This document shows positions 19,671 to 27,455 of a DNA stretch of 64,000 nt, in pieces. Below the pieces are notes generated by a model, which was given only the letters and a program-made list of their open reading frames with translations, made no database searches and had not been told where the DNA came from. Source of the stretch: Microbispora hainanensis (GTDB taxonomy: Bacteria; Actinomycetota; Actinomycetes; Streptosporangiales; Streptosporangiaceae); assembly GCF_006874475.1 (NCBI RefSeq), contig NZ_VIRM01000039.1:1-64000 (forward strand). The letters run 5' to 3'. Made by a program: the position numbers and the translations under genes. Every line of letters begins with the position of its first letter. Positions within the stretch are counted from its first letter, which is position 1.

Positions 19671-21041
19671 ATGACCCCATCCCCCATGGACCGCCGCGGG
19701 TTTCTCAAGGGAGCCCTCGGCGCCGGAGCCCTCGCCGCCGCGGGCGGCGCGCTGACCGCCTGCGCTCCCGGCACGGGCGGCGCGGCGGCGCCGAGCAGGC
19801 TCGGCAAGCCCTCCGCCTCCGCGTCGTCGGTCAAGGGCGAGATCACCGTGTGGAACCGGTCCGGCGACCTGTTCAAGGTGTTCGACGCCGCGATCGCCAA
19901 GTTCCGCGAGGCCTACCCGGGCGTCAAGGTCGACCACATGGCCGTGGACATCGACGCCAAGCTGGCCGACACGCTGATCAGCGGCACGGACGTGCCCGAC
20001 GGCAGCTTCTGGGACGACGCCAAGATCGGCGGCCAGGCCGAGCACCTCTACGACCTGTCCGACCTGATCGCGCCCTACCGCGACCGGATCGCGCCGTACA
20101 AGCTGTCGGTGAACACCGTGGCGGGCAAGATCTACGGCGTGCCCTGGGATCTCGACCCGGGCCTGCTGTGGTATCGGGAGGACATCCTCCAGGAGGCCGG
20201 GGTCGATCCCGCCGGGCTGGCCACTTACGACGACCTGCTGACCGCGGCCAGGACGGTGCGCGACAAGTTCCCGAAGACCAAGCCCATCCACCTGGACAAG
20301 AGCCCGTTCCTCGGCCAGCTCTGGCTGGAGATGCTGGCCAACCAGCAGGGCACGAGCCTCACAGACGCGCAGGGGAGGCTGCGGCTCGACTCGGCGGAGT
20401 ATCGGCGGATCTTCACCTGGATCCAGACCGTGGTCAAGGACGGTCTCGCCACCCGGGCGCCCTACCTGGAGCCCGCCGACGTCAACACGCTCGACGGCGG
20501 CCAGCAGGTGTTCGTGCCGTGGGCGATCTGGTGGTCCTTCGCGCCGCAGCAGCTTCTCAAGGCCACCACGGGCAAGTGGCGGGCGGCTCCGCTCCCGGCC
20601 TGGACGCCGGGCGGCCCGCGCAGCGGCGCCATGGGCGGCAGCAGCTTCGTCATCCCGGCCAAGGCCAAGAACCCGGAGCAGGCCTGGCTGCTGTACGAGT
20701 TCCTGTGCTTCAAGGAGCCCGGATACAGCGCGTTGTACGGCCCGAGCAGCGTGTATCCCGGGGGCCTGTCCACGTCGGTCCCCAGCTTCACGCCCGCGCT
20801 CGACCCCGCCAAGCCGCTGTTCCAGCCGATCGACGCCCTCGGCGGCCAGGACCTGTGGAAGGTCGCCGTCGAGGCCGCCGCCACCATCCCGGCCGCGGCG
20901 CCGATCCCGGCGTGGTGGGCCAAGTCGGTGGACTACCTGGGCGACAACCTGCAGCGCCTCATGGACGGCACGATGGCGCCCGACGACGTGATCGGCGAAT
21001 CGGCCGCGAAGATCCAGCGCAACCTGATCGACCGCTCCTGA
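19671..21041 (+). CDS. Sugar ABC transporter solute-binding lipoprotein
   Basis: The predicted protein has 456 residues. It begins with a twin-arginine lipoprotein signal (MDRRGFLKG, Ala/Gly-rich core, lipobox LTAC at about residues 29-32), so it is anchored outside the membrane. The body is a family 1 extracellular solute-binding fold (ITVWNRSGDLFKVFDAAIAK, GVPWDLDPGLLWYREDIL, and AMGGSSFVIPAKAKNPEQAW near residue 325) as in oligosaccharide-binding proteins. The ATG at 19671 has GAGGAG seven bases upstream. Its stop overlaps the start of the first permease by one base. No ATPase gene is present here, which is common because a shared MsiK-type ATPase often serves such importers. Confidence 0.92.
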   Translation: MTPSPMDRRGFLKGALGAGALAAAGGALTACAPGTGGAAAPSRLGKPSASASSVKGEITVWNRSGDLFKVFDAAIAKFREAYPGVKVDHMAVDIDAKLADTLISGTDVPDGSFWDDAKIGGQAEHLYDLSDLIAPYRDRIAPYKLSVNTVAGKIYGVPWDLDPGLLWYREDILQEAGVDPAGLATYDDLLTAARTVRDKFPKTKPIHLDKSPFLGQLWLEMLANQQGTSLTDAQGRLRLDSAEYRRIFTWIQTVVKDGLATRAPYLEPADVNTLDGGQQVFVPWAIWWSFAPQQLLKATTGKWRAAPLPAWTPGGPRSGAMGGSSFVIPAKAKNPEQAWLLYEFLCFKEPGYSALYGPSSVYPGGLSTSVPSFTPALDPAKPLFQPIDALGGQDLWKVAVEAAATIPAAAPIPAWWAKSVDYLGDNLQRLMDGTMAPDDVIGESAAKIQRNLIDRS

Positions 21042-21967
21042 TGCCGGCTCTCACCACGATGGCGAGGCCCGGGCGGGCCACCGCGGCACGGCCGGGGCAG
21101 CGTCGCCGGATCCGGCTGTCGCCGTACCTGTTCATCGCCCCGTTCTTCCTGGTCTTCGCCGCCTTCGGGATCTATCCGCTGGTCTTCGCGCTGCAGCTCA
21201 GCTTCACCCGCTGGCACGGCGCCGGGGCGGCCACGTGGGTCGGCCTGGGCAACTACGCCTACCTGCTGACCAGCCAGGAGTTCTGGGCATCGCTCGGCAA
21301 CAGCGCGGTGATGTGGCTGCTCATCGTGCCGGTCCAGATCGTGGCCGGGCTCGCCGGCGCGGTGCTGCTGGCCAACGCGAGGCTGCGGCTGCGCGGGCTG
21401 TTCAGAGTCGCCTTCCTCGCGCCGTTCGTCACCCCGCTGGTGGCCATGGCGCAGGTCTGGATCGTCGTGTTCGACCAGGATTACGGCCTGGTCAACCACC
21501 TGCTCAACCTCGTCGGACTGCCCGACGTGGGATGGCTGACCTCGACGGCGTGGTCCAAACCGACGCTCGCGCTGCTGTTCCTGTGGAAGACGACCGGCTT
21601 CGCGATCATCATCCTGCTGGCCGGGCTGCAGGCCGTGCCGGCCTCCGTGTACGAGGCCGCCGCGATCGACGGGGCGTCGCGCCGGCGGCAGTTCTGGTCG
21701 CTGACCGTCCCGCTGGTGCGCCGGAGCATGGCCTTCCTCGTGGTCGTGCAGACCCTCGCCGTGTTCCAGATGTTCGCCGAGCCCTTCGTGGTCACCGAGG
21801 GCGGCCCGTACGGCTCGACCACCACCGCCGGGCTCTACCTCTACGACCACATCGCCGCCTCCGACCTGGGCACCGGCGCCGCGAACTCGTTCCTGCTGGT
21901 GCTGCTGGTCTTCGGGCTCTCCCTCGGCGCGGTCAGGCTGCTGCGCCCGAAAGACGAGGTGTCATGA
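21041..21967 (+). CDS. Sugar ABC transporter permease (MalF/UgpA-like)
   Basis: The 308-residue membrane protein has six predicted helices, beginning YLFIAPFFLVFAAFGIYPLV. The cytoplasmic EAA loop (YEAAAIDGASRRRQFWSLTV, about 205-224) docks with the ATPase. The ATG at 21041 overlaps the stop of the binding-protein gene (TGATG), indicating translational coupling. It forms the channel with the next gene product. The basic N-terminus (RPGRATAARPGQRRR) is cytoplasmic. Confidence 0.92.
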   Translation: MPALTTMARPGRATAARPGQRRRIRLSPYLFIAPFFLVFAAFGIYPLVFALQLSFTRWHGAGAATWVGLGNYAYLLTSQEFWASLGNSAVMWLLIVPVQIVAGLAGAVLLANARLRLRGLFRVAFLAPFVTPLVAMAQVWIVVFDQDYGLVNHLLNLVGLPDVGWLTSTAWSKPTLALLFLWKTTGFAIIILLAGLQAVPASVYEAAAIDGASRRRQFWSLTVPLVRRSMAFLVVVQTLAVFQMFAEPFVVTEGGPYGSTTTAGLYLYDHIAASDLGTGAANSFLLVLLVFGLSLGAVRLLRPKDEVS

Positions 21968-22806
21968 ACCAGACCAGGCCGGGCCCGGTGCAGTACGCCC
22001 TGCTGGTGGTGCTCGCCGCGGCGTTCCTCTACCCGATCTGGTGGGCGGTGAGCTCCTCGCTCAAGCCCGCGGCCGAGATCATCACCGATCCCCTTTCCGT
22101 GGGGTCCCTCACGCTGGACAACTACCGGGCGATGTTCGCCGACGTGCCGATCGGCACCGGCTTCGCGAACACCGCGCTGGTGCTGGCGGTCAAGGGCGCG
22201 ATGACGATGTTCTTCTGCCCGCTGGCCGGATATGCCTTCGCCAAATACGCCTTCCCCGGCAAGAACGTGCTGTTCGGGGTCGTGCTGCTCACCCTCATGC
22301 TGCCGACCCTGGTGCTGATCATCCCGCTGCTGCTGGAGATGAGCACTCTCGGCTGGGTCAACACCTACCAGGCGCTGATCCTGCCGGGCAGCGTCGACGC
22401 GTTCAGCATCTTCTGGATGCGCCAGACCATCGCCGCCATCCCCGACGAGCTGATCGACGCGGGACGCGTGGACGGCGCGAGCGAGTTCGGCGTCTTCGCC
22501 AGGGTCGTGCTGCCGGTGATCCGCCCGGGGCTGGCCGCGCTGGCCGTGCTGACCACGATGAACATCTACAACGACTTCGTCTGGCCGGTCGTCGCCGTCA
22601 ACGACACCGCCCACCAGACGCTCCAGGTGGTGCTGTCCACGCTGGCCCAGAACGTCACCGGCAACCGCATCGGCGCGGACTTCGCCACCGTATGGGGCGA
22701 GTTGCTCGCCGCGGGCAGCATCGCCATGCTGCCGCTTCTGGTGATCTTCGTCCTCCTCCAGCGCCACTTCATCAACGGCATCCTCGCCGGCAGCGTCAAA
22801 GGCTGA
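21964..22806 (+). CDS. Sugar ABC transporter permease (MalG/UgpE-like)
   Basis: The 280-residue membrane protein has six helices (first: ALLVVLAAAFLYPIWWAV) and an EAA loop (LIDAGRVDGASEFGVFARVV, about 163-182). The C-terminal FINGILAGSVKG ending is typical of the MalG branch. The ATG overlaps the preceding stop (ATGA), so the importer genes are translated together. The GH2 gene follows after 30 bases. Confidence 0.92.
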   Translation: MNQTRPGPVQYALLVVLAAAFLYPIWWAVSSSLKPAAEIITDPLSVGSLTLDNYRAMFADVPIGTGFANTALVLAVKGAMTMFFCPLAGYAFAKYAFPGKNVLFGVVLLTLMLPTLVLIIPLLLEMSTLGWVNTYQALILPGSVDAFSIFWMRQTIAAIPDELIDAGRVDGASEFGVFARVVLPVIRPGLAALAVLTTMNIYNDFVWPVVAVNDTAHQTLQVVLSTLAQNVTGNRIGADFATVWGELLAAGSIAMLPLLVIFVLLQRHFINGILAGSVKG

Positions 22807-22836
22807 CCAGGCACATCTCTCATGAAACGGAGCACC

Positions 22837-24876
22837 ATGACCCCGCGCGCGGAATATCCCCGGCCCCACTTCGACCGTTCGCACTCCTGGTCGAGCCTCA
22901 ACGGCGAGTGGGACTTCCGGGCCGGCACCGAGCAGGGCTGGAACCGGACCATCACCGTGCCCTTCGCCTGGGAGACCCCCGCCTCCGGGATCGAGGCCCA
23001 CTGGCTGCCCGTGGCCTGGTATCGCCGCCGCGTGACCGTGCCCACGGCCTGGGCGGGGCAACGGATCGTGCTCCATTTCGGCGCCGTGCACCACGAGGCC
23101 ACCGTGTGGGTCAACGGCGTCGAGGTGGCCGCGCACCGCGGCGGCTACACGCCGTTCGAGGCCGACGTCACCGGGGCGCTGCGCGAGGGCGAGCAGGAGA
23201 TCGTGGTGCGGGTCGCCGCGCCGCTCGACAAGCGCGACATCGCGCACGGCAAGCAGCGCAGCGTGCCCCGCGACGACTTCGACGGCGTGTGCTTCACCCC
23301 CTCGTCGGGCATCTGGCAGAGCGTCTGGATGGAGGCACGCCCGGCCACGCACATCGCCGCGCTGACGCTGCGCCCCGCCGAGGGCCTGACCGGCATCGTG
23401 GCCGAGGCGCGCGTGGAGGGCCCGGTGGCGGAGACCCGGCTGCGCCTGTCCGTACGCGGGTGCGGCACGCCGGTCGAGGTGCCGGTCGGCGACGGGCCGG
23501 TGCGGGTGGAGCTGCCGATCGAGGAGCCGCGGCTGTGGTCGCCGGACGACCCGCACCTCTACCACGTGGACGCCGAGCTCGTCTCACCCGATGGCACCGA
23601 CCGGGTCGCCGGATACACCGGGCTGCGCACCATCGATGTCGTGGGGGAGGACCTGTATCTGAACGGCCGCCGGCTGTTCGTGCGCGGCGTGCTCGACCAG
23701 GGCTATTGGCCGCGCACCGGCATCACGGCCCCCGCCGACGCCGCGCTGCGCCGCGACATCGAGCTCGCCGCCGCCGCGGGGTACAACCTGGTGCGCAAGC
23801 ACCTCAAGCTGGAGGATCCCCGCTTCGTCTACCACGCCGACACCCTCGGCATGCTGGTCTGGGCCGAACCGGCCGCCACCGGACGCTTCTCGCCCGAGTC
23901 GGTGGCCGCCTTCGAGGAGCAGGTCGCTCCCATGGTCGAGCGGGACGGTAACTCCCCGGCGATCGTCATCTGGGGCCTCTACAACGAGGAGTGGGGCCTG
24001 GACTGGGACATCCCGGGCGACCCCGCCAAGCAGCAGGCCGCCGCGCGGGCGTACGACCTGCTCAAGAGCCTCGACCCGACCCGGCCCGCCGTGGACAACT
24101 CCGGCTGGACCCACGTCAGGACCGACCTGCTCGACTGGCACTATTACGACGAGTCGGCCGCGTCCTGGGGCAGGACCGTGGCCGCGCTGCTGGGGGGCGA
24201 GCAGGACGACTTCCCGGTGAAGCTCGGCCCCGACTTCGTCGTACGCAAGAAGCTCGCCGGCGCGCCGTCCCAGCCCCTGCGTGGGCTGCCCAACCTGAAC
24301 AGCGAGTATGGCGGCGGCTTCACCTCGGTGGAACGCGCCTGGCACCTGCGCTGGCAGACCCAGGAGATGCGCCGCCACGACCGGCTGGCCGGCTATGTCT
24401 ACACGGAGCTGTACGACATCGAGCACGAGTCGGCCGGGCTGCTCGACTTCGAACGCCGCCCCAAGGACCTGGCCGGCGTGGACCCCGCCCACGTCAACGC
24501 CACCACGACGCTCGTGCTCGACATCGTGCCGGTCGCGCCCGGCCGCGATCTGCTCAGCGCGTCGTGCGAGGTCGCCGTCGGCGTACGGGTCTCCCACCAC
24601 GGCGCCGAGCCCGTGACCGGCCGCCTGCACACCGCCTGGACCCCGGTCTTCGGCGCCGCCCCCGCACACCCGGGGGAGCCGGGCCCCGCCGCGGAGGCGA
24701 AGCCGTTCCTGCTCGGCGCGCCCGCCGAGGTCCGCGCCGTGCTGCCGGACGGCTGGACCAGCGGGCGTCTGCACATCGCCCTGGTCGGCGGCGGGGGCGT
24801 GATCGCCCGCACCGCGCTCGACGTGGACACCCACACCGCCCACGTCATCGGGGACGACCCACGGGCCCGCGCCTGA
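22837..24876 (+). CDS. GH2-family glycoside hydrolase (beta-galactosidase/glucuronidase-like), cytoplasmic
   Basis: This 679-residue protein lacks a signal peptide. It has the GH2 layout: jelly-roll sugar-binding domain (about 5-175, FGAVHHEATVWVNG), immunoglobulin-like domain (about 176-270) and TIM barrel (about 272-570). The acid/base is Glu384 (WGLYNEEWG) and the nucleophile Glu490 (NLNSEYGGG). It would split oligosaccharides brought in by the ABC importer of the same operon. The family includes beta-galactosidases, glucuronidases, mannosidases and arabinosidases, and I cannot decide among them. The ATG at 22837 is preferred because GGAG lies just ahead; an in-frame ATG at 22822 has no ribosome site. 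Confidence 0.88.
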   Translation: MTPRAEYPRPHFDRSHSWSSLNGEWDFRAGTEQGWNRTITVPFAWETPASGIEAHWLPVAWYRRRVTVPTAWAGQRIVLHFGAVHHEATVWVNGVEVAAHRGGYTPFEADVTGALREGEQEIVVRVAAPLDKRDIAHGKQRSVPRDDFDGVCFTPSSGIWQSVWMEARPATHIAALTLRPAEGLTGIVAEARVEGPVAETRLRLSVRGCGTPVEVPVGDGPVRVELPIEEPRLWSPDDPHLYHVDAELVSPDGTDRVAGYTGLRTIDVVGEDLYLNGRRLFVRGVLDQGYWPRTGITAPADAALRRDIELAAAAGYNLVRKHLKLEDPRFVYHADTLGMLVWAEPAATGRFSPESVAAFEEQVAPMVERDGNSPAIVIWGLYNEEWGLDWDIPGDPAKQQAAARAYDLLKSLDPTRPAVDNSGWTHVRTDLLDWHYYDESAASWGRTVAALLGGEQDDFPVKLGPDFVVRKKLAGAPSQPLRGLPNLNSEYGGGFTSVERAWHLRWQTQEMRRHDRLAGYVYTELYDIEHESAGLLDFERRPKDLAGVDPAHVNATTTLVLDIVPVAPGRDLLSASCEVAVGVRVSHHGAEPVTGRLHTAWTPVFGAAPAHPGEPGPAAEAKPFLLGAPAEVRAVLPDGWTSGRLHIALVGGGGVIARTALDVDTHTAHVIGDDPRARA

Positions 24877-24889
24877 GGCGGCAAGGTCG

Positions 24890-24910
24890 GCCGGCGGCCG
24901 GGCCGCCGGC
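24890..24910. terminator. GC-rich hairpin between convergent genes
   Basis: GCCGGCGGC and GCCGCCGGC form a 9-bp stem with a 3-base loop, 14 bases after the GH2 stop. The rest of the 185-bp gap (24877-25061) has no convincing gene. Confidence 0.55.
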
Positions 24911-25061
24911 GCGATCGTCATCGGTCCGCGCCGGGTCCCGCGCCCCCGTCCCGGGCGATCGGGTTCGGCCCGCCCAGTGGGATGCGCAGGGAGACGGCGC
25001 CGCGCAGGTCGAGCCAGGCCGCGTCCGGGCTCCGGACCAGGGGCGGCGGAGACCTCCGGAA

Positions 25062-26153
25062 TCAGGTGGTCAGACGGAGATCGTGTGCGGCTCCGAGCGC
25101 GGCGAACTCCAGGAGCCGGGCGCCTTCCGCCTCGACCTCGGCGCGTTCGGGGGCGGACAGCGGCAGGAAAGAGTCGATCTCCAGAGTCGCCGACGTCCTG
25201 TCCGCGTCGAGTTTCCACGCACCTCTCACTTGGCCGTCCACGAGGAAGGTGGCGCGCATGCCGTTGCGGGTCGTCACGCGCCGGCGGGCTTCGTCCGAGA
25301 TCACGCGGGTGCGGTCGGCATGGGAGGCCAGCAGGTTGTCATACTCGGGCAGGAAGCGAACCGGCGCGAGGGCGTCGGCGCCGGGGCGCGGCGCGTCCGG
25401 CAGGTCGAACAGCTCCACCCCATGCTCGTCGCGGAAGACCGCCAGGCGTGGCCGCAGCCGCTCCATGACGGCGTGCAGCCGGGTCAGACCCGCCCACGTC
25501 TGCACGTCCTTGACCGATGCCGGGCCGAACGCAGCGAGGTAACGCAGCACGATCCGTTCGGGGTCCGGCACCGGTGCGGGCGCGGTTCCCGTCCAGGTCG
25601 CCGCCGTGGCGTACCGTGCGGCACCGCCTACGCCCCAGACAGCGCGCGGCGGCACCTGAACCAGGGGCACCAGGTTCCGTACCACTGTGGCGAGCGCGCG
25701 GGGCTCGCGGCCGGGCCACCGCTCGCTCAGCGCCTGCCCGAGTTCTCTGGGAGTGAGGCGCCGCTCGCCGAGCAGGACGCGCCCCGCCTCCGCCACGGCC
25801 GCGCGGTCGAGACCGGCCAGGGCCTTCTTGAACGCGGTGTCCAGCTCCCGGTCGAGCGCGGGCTGGACCCATGTCCGCAACGAGCGGTAGTCCGCCGTCG
25901 TGACCAGATGGACGGTGCTGCGCATCAGCGCGACCCGCACCAGCCGGCGCCCTGTCAGCGCGTCCACCAGGTCATCGGTGCCGAACCTCTTCAACCTGGT
26001 CCAGAGCCCGAAGTAAGGCGCGTACGGAGCCTGGGCCTGCATTCCGGCCAGCCGCGCGATCGCCTCCTCGGCTGTCGCGTCGGCCCGCTCCAGCAGCATC
26101 TGGCGGGCCAGCAGCGCTCGCCCCAGCTCGCGTCGCTGCAGCACCGGCGGCAT
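25062..26153 (-). CDS. Winged-helix DNA-binding protein, HTH_42 (AlkZ/YcaQ-like)
   Basis: The 363-residue protein fits the HTH_42 family. The N-terminal segment RLAGMQAQAPYAPYFGLWTR contains the Q-x-Q motif that in AlkZ-type DNA glycosylases lies in the active site. The middle winged-helix part contains RRLTPRELGQALSERW and LRYLAAFGPASVKDVQTW. The C-terminal part includes RFLPEYDNLLASHADRTR and ATFLVDGQVRGAWKL. Characterised members (AlkZ, YcaQ) excise bulky or cross-linked bases, often as self-resistance to genotoxins; most actinobacterial paralogues are untested. The gene lies 79 bases behind the NmrA-like gene, with a G-run/hairpin element between them, so it probably has some separate control. 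Confidence 0.85.
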   Translation of the reverse strand: MPPVLQRRELGRALLARQMLLERADATAEEAIARLAGMQAQAPYAPYFGLWTRLKRFGTDDLVDALTGRRLVRVALMRSTVHLVTTADYRSLRTWVQPALDRELDTAFKKALAGLDRAAVAEAGRVLLGERRLTPRELGQALSERWPGREPRALATVVRNLVPLVQVPPRAVWGVGGAARYATAATWTGTAPAPVPDPERIVLRYLAAFGPASVKDVQTWAGLTRLHAVMERLRPRLAVFRDEHGVELFDLPDAPRPGADALAPVRFLPEYDNLLASHADRTRVISDEARRRVTTRNGMRATFLVDGQVRGAWKLDADRTSATLEIDSFLPLSAPERAEVEAEGARLLEFAALGAAHDLRLTT

Positions 26154-26174
26154 CGTGGCCTCCTTACGGTTCTC

Positions 26175-26225
26175 GGGGGCAGGGGGCAGGGGGGCAGGGG
26201 GCGGCGGTTCTCCGTCCCCCTGCCC
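26175..26225. repeat. Four G-runs (G-quadruplex motif) overlapping a terminator-like hairpin
   Basis: Four runs of 5, 5, 6 and 5 G (26175-26201) are separated only by CA, giving an ideal G-quadruplex sequence on the plus strand. Part of it (GGGCAGGGGG, 26192-26201) can instead pair with CCCCCTGCCC at 26216-26225 to make a 10-bp hairpin. The element lies between the NmrA-like gene and the HTH_42 gene, both on the minus strand. Confidence 0.75.
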
Positions 26226-26232
26226 TGGTCGG

Positions 26233-27075
26233 TCAGCCGCCGAAGTCGGCCTTGTGATCTGTGGTCCACTCGGCGTAGGTGCGCGCGGGGTGCCCGGTGA
26301 TCTGCTCGATGACTCCGTTGACCGGCGCCGGCTTCCCGACCGTCCTTGCCATGAGACCGAACAGCGCCGCCAGGAAGCCGGCGTCCATGAACTGACTCAT
26401 CTGCGCTCGCACGGGCTCGGGATCGAGGTCCTCGACGGTCAGCGTGCGTCCCAGCGTTTCGCCCAGGATGCGTACCTGCTGTGCCTGGGTCAGCGACTCG
26501 GGGCCGGTCAGGTCGTAGACCCGGCCCGCGTGCCCGCCGCCCGTCAGGATCCGTACGGCCACCTCGGCGACGTCCCGCTCATGTACGGCGCTGAAGGCGG
26601 CCTCGGTGTACGGCGCGCGGATGACATCGCCGCCCTGCAGTTGCATCGCGAACGTCAGCGAGTTGATGGCGGGGAACAGCAGCCGGAGGAACGTCCACTC
26701 GATTCCGGAGGCCTCGATGGCTTGCTCGACGTCACGGTGATATCGGGCGATCACGTCGGGCTGCCGCTCGGCCCCGTCGTCGACGGCCCCCGACGACAGG
26801 AACACCACCCGTCGCATTCCGGCCTCGCGCGCCGCCTCCAGGAGCGGAGCGATGTCCGCTCCATACTGCAGGACCAGGAAGGCGGCCTCGACACCCCGCA
26901 CGACCGCCGGCAACGTCTCGGGCTTGGTCAGATCACCCTGGACGACCTCGACGCCCTCCGGCAGCCCGGCCTTCTCGGGGGTCCGGGTCAGCGCACGCAA
27001 CGGAGCCCCAGAGGAGACGAGCTCCTCGACCGCCTGACGTCCGAAGTGAGCCGTGGCGCCAACGACCAGATACAT
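26233..27075 (-). CDS. NmrA-like NAD(P)-binding reductase
   Basis: The 280-residue protein is an atypical short-chain dehydrogenase. The N-terminal YLVVGATAHFGRQAVEEL holds the nucleotide-binding loop. It is followed by LRALTRTPEKA, VVQGDLTKPETL, FLVLQYGADIAPLLEAAREA and VVFLSSGAVDDG, and the ending TYAEWTTDHKADF is typical of NmrA/azoreductase-like proteins. It would sense or reduce with NADPH; the substrate is unknown. The ATG at 27073-27075 has AAGGGA six bases upstream and is preferred over the in-frame ATG at 27090. Such genes usually diverge from an HxlR regulator. Here the divergent regulator is missing, but an operator-like inverted repeat remains. Confidence 0.85.
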   Translation of the reverse strand: MYLVVGATAHFGRQAVEELVSSGAPLRALTRTPEKAGLPEGVEVVQGDLTKPETLPAVVRGVEAAFLVLQYGADIAPLLEAAREAGMRRVVFLSSGAVDDGAERQPDVIARYHRDVEQAIEASGIEWTFLRLLFPAINSLTFAMQLQGGDVIRAPYTEAAFSAVHERDVAEVAVRILTGGGHAGRVYDLTGPESLTQAQQVRILGETLGRTLTVEDLDPEPVRAQMSQFMDAGFLAALFGLMARTVGKPAPVNGVIEQITGHPARTYAEWTTDHKADFGG

Positions 27076-27212
27076 AGGGTTTCCCTTCATTCGATGACAG
27101 TCCTGACATAACGGCCTGGAATGCTCTGCTCGCCGCAGGCCTCGCCGTCATGGAGGCGGCGTCGTCGTCCGTGATGCCGTCCCCGCCGTTCGTCATGGCC
27201 GTCACGCTAGAT

Positions 27213-27244
27213 GCCAATTAGGTAAGATTCCGTCCTAAATTGGC
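27213..27244. promoter_or_regulatory. Operator-like inverted repeat GCCAATTAGG...CCTAAATTGGC
   Basis: Two AT-rich arms, GCCAATTAGG (27213-27222) and CCTAAATTGGC (27234-27244), are inverted with one inserted base and an 11-base spacer. They look like a MarR/HxlR-type operator or promoter between the NmrA-like gene (start 27075) and the phosphoribosyltransferase fusion (start 27456). The 380-bp gap has no other gene I can support. Confidence 0.5.
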
Positions 27245-27455
27245 TGGCAGACATTCGGGGAATGCTGGAAACCTGCCGCCATGCGCTGATCGCCCGCAGG
27301 ATGCGAACGACGCCCTCGTACGAGGCCCCCGGCAGACGGAGCGGCAGGCCGGCGGTCAGAGCCGTCGGGCAACCGGTCCGGCAGTGCGATGCGATGAACG
27401 GTGTTTGCGCTGCTCATGGTGGGGTATTCGGCTGCGCGACCGGGAGGCGAGGCTT

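Noticed and set aside
24918-25061. Short minus-strand frame (AAWLDLRGAVSLRIPLGG) that might be a gene remnant
   Set aside because: Too short, no start with ribosome site and no clear family; may be chance coding potential in GC-rich DNA.
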